From positions 62,001 through 126,000 of the forward strand of contig DATFHF010000022.1 of the NCBI GenBank assembly GCA_035248685.1: a DNA stretch of 64,000 nt, in the 5' to 3' direction. Below the pieces are notes generated by a model, which saw only the letters and a program-made list of their open reading frames with translations, was not told the DNA's origin and did not search any database. This DNA comes from Jatrophihabitans_A sp035248685 (GTDB taxonomy: Bacteria; Actinomycetota; Actinomycetes; Mycobacteriales; Jatrophihabitantaceae). Shown one piece after another: positions 45,078-50,173 of this stretch. Within the stretch, counting starts at the first letter, position 1. Each line of letters opens with the position of its first letter. Both the position numbers and the translations under genes were made by a program.

Positions 45078-45145
45078 AGTTCCTGCTCGATGCAAACCTC
45101 TCGCCCCGACTGGTCGCCGTACCTTCAACACGGCGAAACGTCTAA
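45074..45145 (+). pseudogene. Truncated DUF5615 PIN-like toxin
   Basis: Only 23 residues remain: MKFLLDANLSPRLVA is the unmistakable DUF5615 N-terminus with the first acidic residue of the PIN site (LLDAN). After that the sequence departs from the family and stops at TAA 45143-45145. Intact proteins are about 110-120 residues. The rest of the toxin is missing and nothing recognisable is left in the following 160 bp. Confidence 0.75.
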
Positions 45146-45312
45146 AGGCCCCTTACACCGTTGCAGGGCGTCTGCCGTCTGTGCGAGAGTCCGCCCACCA
45201 AGGGCCGCAAAGTGCGTCCGAGACATCTCGTAACGCTGTGCGGAGGCTAACCGATGCCGGCGCGCGAGCCGCCGACAGGAACCTGCACTGACTGACACCT
45301 CAGAGGTATTCC

Positions 45313-45672
45313 ATGATCGTGATTACCGTGAAGTTACGGCCGAAGGCCCAGCATGTCGACGATTGGCCGACCCTCGCACGGGCATTTACCGACGCCACCC
45401 GGGCCGAGCCCGGCTGCCTATGGTTCGAATGGTCCCGCAGCGTCACCGATCCCGAGCAGTACGTGCTGATCGAAGCATTCCGGGACGAGGCGGCGGGTGC
45501 GTCGCACGTCCAGTCCGCGCACTTCAAGGCCGCTCAGGGGGAGCTGCCGCAGTATCTGCAGGCCACCCCGTTGGTCATCAACACCACCGCGCCGGGCGAA
45601 TCCTGGTCCCCAACTCCGCGAGTGTCGAGCAGGAATGACGACGGCCCCGGTGGCGGGGTAAACACGGCCTAA
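45313..45672 (+). CDS. Antibiotic biosynthesis monooxygenase (ABM/YgiN-like)
   Basis: A 119-residue ferredoxin-like-fold protein. The conserved pattern is IVITVKLRPKAQHVDDW, then EPGCLWFEWSRSVTDPEQYVLIEAFRD and SAHFKAAQ. ABM proteins are small cofactor-free monooxygenases or quinol oxygenases, and some are detoxifying. The last 25 residues look unstructured and are longer than usual. No clear operon partner. Confidence 0.83.
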   Translation: MIVITVKLRPKAQHVDDWPTLARAFTDATRAEPGCLWFEWSRSVTDPEQYVLIEAFRDEAAGASHVQSAHFKAAQGELPQYLQATPLVINTTAPGESWSPTPRVSSRNDDGPGGGVNTA

Positions 45673-45708
45673 CCATCAGGGAAACGCGGTCGCCTTGCTA
45701 GCGGCTAG

Positions 45709-45777
45709 CGGCAAGTTCAGCCTGGCACCTTCACCCAGCAGTATCACGTCGATTACGTGCGGGTCTGGGGCTCGTGA
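45709..45777 (+). pseudogene. C-terminal remnant of a GH16-like glycosidase
   Basis: The short frame ending at TGA 45775-45777 encodes FTQQYHVDYVRVWGS. This is the characteristic last strand of GH16 beta-glucanases and related lectin-fold glycosidases (QYxVDYVRVW then stop). A stop codon lies just upstream (45706-45708), and the rest of the gene is absent. It is recognisable only because that ending is so conserved, hence moderate confidence. Confidence 0.45.
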
Positions 45778-45826
45778 CCACGATCGGTGCTTCAGCGGAG
45801 GTCCGGAAATTTGACTGCCGCCGATC

Positions 45827-45855
45827 TTGACTGGTTACCCGGGTAGGCGTAGGCC
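45827..45855 (+). promoter_or_regulatory. Predicted promoter of peptide gene 1
   Basis: TTGACT (45827-45832), a 17-bp spacer, then TAGGCC (45850-45855). The -35 box and spacing are near consensus for a housekeeping sigma factor, and the same arrangement occurs before peptide gene 2, so the pair is conserved across the duplication. Confidence 0.6.
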
Positions 45856-45865
45856 TAGTCGTCGT

Positions 45866-45899
45866 CGGGCAAGGGCCTGCAAAGTACCCGGAATGCCCG
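45866..45899 (+). promoter_or_regulatory. Leader hairpin of peptide gene 1
   Basis: Outer stem CGGGCA (45866-45871) with TGCCCG (45894-45899), inner stem GGG (45873-45875) with CCC (45887-45889), and a loop containing TGCAAAGTA. Copy 2 has the same architecture with a different but still complementary inner stem. It lies entirely in the 5' untranslated leader, about 32 nt before the start codon. Confidence 0.6.
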
Positions 45900-45930
45900 C
45901 GACCATTACCAACCTGGATAGGAGACGCGC

Positions 45931-46125
45931 ATGAGCAGGTCGATCGGTCGGTTGGGTAGTGCGGTGCTGGAGTTGCTGCTGCCGTCGGCGCGTGCGCAGG
46001 CATGCACCCCGACCTACTGCGAGCACAGCGGCACCCGTCGCCGGTGTTGCAAGGGCTGCCCGAGTGGTGTGGTCTGCACGCCGTGGGTCACCGGTTCCTG
46101 CTCGGGCTACCACTGCCCGCAGTAA
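45931..46125 (+). CDS. Secreted 8-Cys mini-peptide 1 (MauA-like pattern)
   Basis: A 64-residue precursor with AGGAG 6 nt before ATG. Residues 1-24 form a leader (MSRSIGRLGSAVLELLLP, then SARAQA) ending in an A-x-A-type site just before the first Cys. The core of about 40 residues has eight cysteines: C-x4-C, CC, CP, a single Trp in TPWVTGSC, and a final C near the end. The order resembles the start of methylamine dehydrogenase light chain (MauA), recalled from memory, whose quinone Trp lies in a W-x-G-T-C motif. The core is likely stabilised by disulfides made by the downstream MauD/MauE-like proteins. The leader lacks a long hydrophobic core, so export may use the linked ABC transporter. Confidence 0.75.
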   Translation: MSRSIGRLGSAVLELLLPSARAQACTPTYCEHSGTRRRCCKGCPSGVVCTPWVTGSCSGYHCPQ

Positions 46126-46131
46126 GCGGAC

Positions 46132-46171
46132 GGCACCGGCTGACCGGACATGGCACCGACTGACCGGACAT
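46132..46171 (+). repeat. Two 20-bp tandem repeats after peptide gene 1
   Basis: GGCACCGGCTGACCGGACAT at 46132-46151 is followed directly by GGCACCGACTGACCGGACAT at 46152-46171, differing at one position. The repeat lies between the stop of peptide 1 and the promoter of peptide 2. It has no clear hairpin potential beyond CCGG-containing arms and no obvious role. Confidence 0.7.
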
Positions 46172-46203
46172 CGGCCCACCCCAAAATTTGACGGCAGTTG
46201 ACC

Positions 46204-46232
46204 TTGACTGTCCACCTGCGCAGGCGTAGTTC
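46204..46232 (+). promoter_or_regulatory. Predicted promoter of peptide gene 2
   Basis: TTGACT (46204-46209), a 17-bp spacer, and TAGTTC (46227-46232), the same layout as the peptide 1 promoter. It implies that copy 2, and perhaps the downstream export and oxidation genes, can be transcribed independently of copy 1. Confidence 0.6.
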
Positions 46233-46236
46233 TAGT

Positions 46237-46269
46237 CGGGCAAGCAGTGCAAAGTATCTGGAAAGCCCG
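46237..46269 (+). promoter_or_regulatory. Leader hairpin of peptide gene 2
   Basis: Outer stem CGGGC (46237-46241) with GCCCG (46265-46269), inner stem CAG (46245-46247) with CTG (46258-46260), loop containing TGCAAAGTA. Two of the three inner base pairs changed on both sides relative to copy 1 (GGG/CCC), which keeps pairing intact. Confidence 0.6.
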
Positions 46270-46295
46270 GGAATCATCGCCAACCTGGATAGGAG

Positions 46296-46499
46296 ATGCT
46301 CATGAGTAGGTCGATCAATCGGTTGGGTAGTGCGGTGCTGGAGTTGCTGCTGCCGTCGGCGCGGGCGCAGGCATGCACCCTGTCCTACTGCGAGCAGAGC
46401 GGCACCCGTCGCCGGTGTTGCAAGAACTGCCCAGGTGGCGTCATCGCTTGCCTGCCGTGGCAAACGGGTTCTTGCAAGAACTACAACTGCCCGAACTAA
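46296..46499 (+). CDS. Secreted 8-Cys mini-peptide 2 (MauA-like pattern)
   Basis: A 67-residue precursor, paralogue of peptide 1. The leader is nearly identical (one G/N difference at residue 6-7 region) and ends SARAQA before the first Cys. The core keeps all eight Cys and the lone Trp (LPWQTGSC) with one extra residue before the sixth Cys, while other positions vary (KNCPGG against KGCPSG). Conserved Cys with variable intervening residues suggests a disulfide scaffold under selection. The stop (TAA 46497-46499) is in the same frame as the next gene, 27 nt before its apparent start. Confidence 0.75.
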   Translation: MLMSRSINRLGSAVLELLLPSARAQACTLSYCEQSGTRRRCCKNCPGGVIACLPWQTGSCKNYNCPN

Positions 46500-46526
46500 C
46501 AGCATCGGCTAGCCCGGAGGTCGACC

Positions 46527-47090
46527 ATCGTCATCCTGTCCATCGCGCTGGTACTCGTCGCCATCATCGCGCTGTCCACCTTCGGACTGGTCCTGATCCT
46601 GGCGAGGCGCCTGCGGTCGGTCACCGAGCGAGTCAACATGTTCCTGCCGGCTTCGCCCGGAAGCCTGCCGCACCCCGGTACACCGGTCGCTCAGTTCACG
46701 GCAACCGCGACCGACGGCCGGTCGGTAAGCGAGACGGATTTCGCCGACAACACCAGGGTTTTCGCTCTCCTCAGCACCGGATGCGGCGATTGCGCCAAGG
46801 CGATCGCCGCATTCCGGGAGCACGGTCCTCGGCTCAGCCCACCACCCATCGTCGGGGTGGTCGGCCCTGCCGATGACCGGGCGCCGATGGTGGCTGAGCT
46901 CGCCGGCCACGCGATCGTGTTGGAGGAAGAGGACCTGGGACCGATCGCCGCCGCCTTCGAGATCAGTGAGTTCCCGTCGGTATTGCTAATCCGGGACGGC
47001 TATATCCAGCAGGCTGATCACACACTGGCACCGATCCTGGCCACGCTCGATTCGGCATCCGTGCCGGCTTCGGCCGGCCAGTCGCACTGA
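46527..47090 (+). CDS. Membrane-anchored MauD/TlpA-like thiol oxidoreductase, apparent AUC start
   Basis: A 187-residue protein: an N-terminal membrane helix (about 2-25, IVILSIALVLVAIIALSTFG), a basic stop-transfer segment (ARRLRS) and a periplasm-type thioredoxin domain with C86-G-D-C89 and the cis-Pro in EFPSVLLI. This matches MauD, which with MauE is needed to form MauA disulfides. No ATG, GTG or TTG occurs in frame between the upstream stop and Met38 (46638), which is after the helix. GGAGG at 46516-46520 sits 6 nt before ATC 46527, making AUC the best start. CTG 46536 is the alternative. It is probably the dedicated oxidant or isomerase for the two peptides. Confidence 0.78.
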   Translation: MVILSIALVLVAIIALSTFGLVLILARRLRSVTERVNMFLPASPGSLPHPGTPVAQFTATATDGRSVSETDFADNTRVFALLSTGCGDCAKAIAAFREHGPRLSPPPIVGVVGPADDRAPMVAELAGHAIVLEEEDLGPIAAAFEISEFPSVLLIRDGYIQQADHTLAPILATLDSASVPASAGQSH

Positions 47091-47096
47091 CCTGAG

Positions 47097-48947
47097 GTGC
47101 CGGTCGACCGGCTCAGCTACCGCGCCATGCCGCGCCAGATCGGTGCCGCACTGCGGCTCGGCTGGGAGGCAGCTCGGGCACAGCTGCTTGCCGTGGTCTG
47201 CCTCGCCGTCGTCGGTGGCGTGGTCCCGGTGCTGGCCGCCTGGTCGCTCCGGCTGTTGCTGGACAGCCTGGTAGAGCAACACGTTCCGCAGCTGACGGTG
47301 ACGCTGGCGGTCGCCGGCATCGTGCTCTGCGGCCTGGTCACGGTGGCCGCTCGGGCCGCCGAGGGTTACCTACAGACCGCGATGCACCGCGCCATCCGGA
47401 CCGTGGTGGAGGTGCGGCTGTTCCGCGCCATCCATGCCGTGGATGGGCTGGCGAGCTTCGAGGAGTCGGCGAAGCTGGACCAGATCCGGTTGGCCGAACA
47501 AGCCGGTGAGTCCGCTCCGCAAGGTGTCATCGGCTCGGGGCTGGCATTGGTCCAGGCCGGGGTCACCGCGATCGGGTTCGTTGCCGCGATCCTGGTGTTG
47601 TACCCATGGCTGGTGCTGGTGGTGGCCGCCGCCGCGGTGCCGACCTGCCTGCTGCAGCTGCGAGTCGCCAAGCTGCGCGCGGACGTGGTCATCGACACCT
47701 CGATGTACCACCGGCGACTGATCTTCTACCGCTACTTGGCCACCGACGTCCGGGCCGCGAAGGAGATTCGGCTGTTCGGCTTGGGGGAATTCTTCATCGG
47801 TCGGATGCTGCGCGATCTGGGACGGTCCAACCAGGCCGAGGCCAGGGTGGAGCGGACCGCGGCCGGTATCGAGCTGCTGATCGGGGTGATCTCCGGCCTG
47901 GTCACCCTGTGCGGCGCCTCGGCGGCCGCCTACCTGGCCAGCCGACACCGGCTCACCATCGGGGATGTCACCGTCTTGCTGGCCGCCATGGTGGCCTTGC
48001 AGGCGGTGGTCGGCGAGGTTACCGAGAATGCCTCGATCGGCTACCGCAGCCTGCTGTTGTTCAGCCAGTATCTTGCTATCGCTGAGGCGCAACCGGCGGC
48101 GGCTACCGCCGCGGCAGGCGTCCTCAACCCGCTGACCGATTGCATCGAGTTCGACGATGTCTGGTTCCGCTATTCGGACGGATTGCCCTGGGTGTTGCGC
48201 GGGGTCTCCTGCCGGTTGCCGGCCGGTCAGGCGATCGGACTGGTCGGCCTCAACGGGGCAGGCAAGACCACCATGATCAAGCTGCTGTGTCGGCTGTACG
48301 AGCCGGTGCGCGGTTGCATCCGCTGGGACGGCGTCGACATCAGCACCATCGAGCCCGGCCTGCTCCGACGCCGGATCAGCGCGGTGTTCCAGGACTTCAT
48401 GGCCTATGACTTCACCGCGGCCGACAACATCGCGGTTGGTTCGCTGGATGCCGTCGGTGACGAGGCCCGCATTCGCCAAGCTGCCGAACTGGCCGGGGTT
48501 GATGACACCGTCCAACGCCTGCCGCGTGGCTATCAGACAATGCTGAGCCGGATCTTCCCGCCTGAGGAAGGCGGTTCCGGCGCGACGCTGTCCGGTGGGG
48601 AGTGGCAGCGGCTGGCGTTGGCCCGGGCCTTCCTGCGCCAGGACGCCAACATCCTCATCCTGGACGAGCCCAGTTCCGGCCTGGATGCCCAGGTCGAATA
48701 CGGGTTGCAGCAGAGCCTGGGCGGCTTCCGCGCCGGCCGGCTGACTCTGCTCATCTCGCACCGGCTCAGCGCTATGAACTCCGCCGACCTGATCCTGGTG
48801 CTGGACGACGGCCAGATCAGCGAACGCGGCACCCCCACGGACTTGACCGCCAGCGGCGGCAAGTACGCCCGGCTGTTCGCGTTGCAGGCCGAGGGCTACC
48901 GGCTGCCGGCCCCGCCGGTTACCGGCTCGTCCCGCCCGGATGCCTGA
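47097..48947 (+). CDS. ABC transporter, fused permease-ATPase (exporter type)
   Basis: A 616-residue half transporter. Residues about 20-330 hold the membrane domain, and the ATPase follows: Walker A GLNGAGKTT (about 384-392), signature LSGGEWQRLALARAF (about 498), Walker B ILILDEPSSGLDA (about 518) and the H-switch LISHRL (about 551). It would function as a homodimer. There is no N-terminal C39 peptidase domain, so leader removal must be done by another enzyme, presumably the S26 peptidase encoded next. Starts at GTG 47097, 6 nt after the thiol oxidoreductase; ATG 47127 is an alternative. Confidence 0.9.
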   Translation: MPVDRLSYRAMPRQIGAALRLGWEAARAQLLAVVCLAVVGGVVPVLAAWSLRLLLDSLVEQHVPQLTVTLAVAGIVLCGLVTVAARAAEGYLQTAMHRAIRTVVEVRLFRAIHAVDGLASFEESAKLDQIRLAEQAGESAPQGVIGSGLALVQAGVTAIGFVAAILVLYPWLVLVVAAAAVPTCLLQLRVAKLRADVVIDTSMYHRRLIFYRYLATDVRAAKEIRLFGLGEFFIGRMLRDLGRSNQAEARVERTAAGIELLIGVISGLVTLCGASAAAYLASRHRLTIGDVTVLLAAMVALQAVVGEVTENASIGYRSLLLFSQYLAIAEAQPAAATAAAGVLNPLTDCIEFDDVWFRYSDGLPWVLRGVSCRLPAGQAIGLVGLNGAGKTTMIKLLCRLYEPVRGCIRWDGVDISTIEPGLLRRRISAVFQDFMAYDFTAADNIAVGSLDAVGDEARIRQAAELAGVDDTVQRLPRGYQTMLSRIFPPEEGGSGATLSGGEWQRLALARAFLRQDANILILDEPSSGLDAQVEYGLQQSLGGFRAGRLTLLISHRLSAMNSADLILVLDDGQISERGTPTDLTASGGKYARLFALQAEGYRLPAPPVTGSSRPDA

Positions 48948-48964
48948 CCGTAGGGTTCGGTGTC

Positions 48965-49411
48965 ATGCAACGACGGCTCGCCCTACTCGGCCTGCTGGCC
49001 GGTACGGTCGGGCTGGGGACGGCGCGGGCGACCCTGCTGGTCATCACGATCGATGGCGACAGCATGAGCCCGAGCTATCAAGCCGGTGATGCCGTGCTCG
49101 TCGTTCGCCGGCGGGCCGGTGGCGCCGTCCGGCGAGGGGACGTGGTGGTCTGCCGTCTGCCCACCGGCGTGCCCGGCCCGAGCGGATATCTGGTCAAGCG
49201 GGTCGCGGCGGTGGCCGGTGACGCCTTCGAAGGCGAGAGGCCGGTACCTGCCGGACAGGTTTACCTGTGCGGCGACAACCCGCGCAGTTACGACTCCCGC
49301 ACGTTCGGCACTATCCCTGTCGACAACGTGATCGGCCGGGTGATCGGCCAGCTGACGCGTCGTCCCGGCGGCTGGCTGCCGCGGGTCAGGACCGCGCGAT
49401 GCAGTACCTAG
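48965..49411 (+). CDS. S26-family signal peptidase
   Basis: A 148-residue signal peptidase I-like enzyme with one N-terminal membrane helix (5-28). The nucleophile Ser33 lies in DGDSMSPSYQAGD and the general base Lys78 in YLVKRVAAV; the later CGDNPRSYDSRTFG is the family's box E. The leaders of the two 8-Cys peptides end in an A-Q-A site, which suits such a peptidase. It overlaps the MauE-like gene by 13 nt, so the two are coupled. Confidence 0.9.
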   Translation: MQRRLALLGLLAGTVGLGTARATLLVITIDGDSMSPSYQAGDAVLVVRRRAGGAVRRGDVVVCRLPTGVPGPSGYLVKRVAAVAGDAFEGERPVPAGQVYLCGDNPRSYDSRTFGTIPVDNVIGRVIGQLTRRPGGWLPRVRTARCST

Positions 49412-49920
49412 CGATTGCCTGCCGGGCGGCCATCGCGGTGGTGTTCGCCTTAGCCGTGGGCGGCAAACTCGTCGGCCGCGGCGCCTTCGCTGAATTCGTC
49501 GGCTCGGTGGCCGCGCTGAAGCTGGTCCGTCCGGGACTAGCCAGGATCACCGCGGCGGCGACCGTTGCCGCGGAATTCAGCACCGTGGTGCTCGTCCTGC
49601 TGCCCGCAGCGGCCAGCGCAATGGCGGGCTGCGCGCTCGGCGCCGGGTTGACTCTGGCATTCGCGGTCACGATCGTGCGCAACCTGCGTACCGGCAACCG
49701 AACGCCGTGTCGTTGCTTCGGCAGATCCAGCGTGCCGCTCGGTGGCCGCCATCTCGTCCGCAACACCATCCTGCTCCTGGTCTGCCTGGCTGGCTTAATC
49801 CTGTCGGCGAGCGGTGGCGAAATCCGGCTGGCCGCCGGCTCGGTCGCGGTCCTGGGCGGCCTATTCGTCGGTCTGGTCATCGCCGGCTTCGACAGCATCG
49901 CCGAACTGCTTGCCGGATAG
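49399..49920 (+). CDS. MauE/DoxX-like redox membrane protein
   Basis: A 173-residue protein with four or five membrane helices. The MauE-family signature Cys motif CRCFG lies in RTPCRCFGRSSVPLG, after the third helix, on a loop expected to face outward. MauE is required for maturation of the disulfide-rich MauA subunit in methylamine dehydrogenase systems. Here it likely recycles the MauD-like oxidoreductase. It is last in the operon. Confidence 0.87.
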   Translation: MQYLAIACRAAIAVVFALAVGGKLVGRGAFAEFVGSVAALKLVRPGLARITAAATVAAEFSTVVLVLLPAAASAMAGCALGAGLTLAFAVTIVRNLRTGNRTPCRCFGRSSVPLGGRHLVRNTILLLVCLAGLILSASGGEIRLAAGSVAVLGGLFVGLVIAGFDSIAELLAG

Positions 49921-49980
49921 CGGTCGGAGGAGAAAGGGCCGTGCCTATTTCCCAGGCCTTGGCTGAACAGAAACCCGCGA

Positions 49981-50120
49981 TTAGCTGTAGCGGTAGCGGG
50001 CTTGAAGGATCACGAGGTCGTCGCCGTCGATGAGCCGGTTGATACGTTTGACATTGTTCCGGTCGGCGGTGAGCCAATAGGTGTAGTCGGCCCAGCCGTG
50101 TGGGGTGAAACGACTCGCAT
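49981..50120 (-). pseudogene. Decayed YoeB-type toxin gene
   Basis: Reading leftward, FTPHGWADYTYWLTADRN followed by VKRINRLI matches the start of YoeB toxins, and DDLVILQARYRYS then a stop at 49981-49983 matches their C-terminal I-L-Q-A-R-Y-H-Y end. The 40 or so residues between, with the RNase catalytic site, are missing. The ATG at 50118-50120 is out of frame with the rest. It has both an internal deletion and a frameshift, and no YefM antitoxin is left. Confidence 0.65.
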
Positions 50121-50173
50121 ATTCCTATCCCGAGGTCTCATCGGCGATACGGCCGGAGCATCGGAGGCTGCTG

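Larger units (their letters stand above)
45808..46499 (+). repeat. Tandem duplication of a peptide gene with its promoter and leader
   Basis: Two diverged copies (about 45808-46125 and 46183-46499) align over the promoter region, the 5' leader and the entire coding sequence. The copies share AAATTTGAC near the start, TTGACT, the hairpin and AACCTGGATAGGAGA at the ribosome-binding site. Copy-to-copy offset is 377 bp at the promoter and 365 bp at the start codon. The C-terminal halves of the peptides have diverged more than the leader peptides. Confidence 0.85.

Noticed and set aside
45856..45930. Could the peptide leader be a GEMM (c-di-GMP-I) riboswitch? The GCAAAG string and GGxx stems suggested it, and a GGDEF-EAL gene lies 11 kb away.
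   Set aside because: The tetraloop, receptor and GG...ACC pairing of GEMM-I are not present, and the element is only about 34 nt, much shorter than the roughly 80-nt aptamer. Kept only as an undefined covarying hairpin.
45931..46499. Whether the two mini-peptides carry a tryptophan-derived quinone (TTQ or CTQ) as in methylamine dehydrogenase.
   Set aside because: Each has only one Trp, TTQ needs two, and no MauG or QhpD-like enzyme is nearby. A CTQ-like cross-link cannot be excluded but nothing in the locus supports it.
49921..50173. A rightward coding frame at 50002-50256 (starting MKDHEVV).
   Set aside because: It is the complement of the decayed YoeB sequence followed by the debranching-enzyme start, with no similarity of its own.
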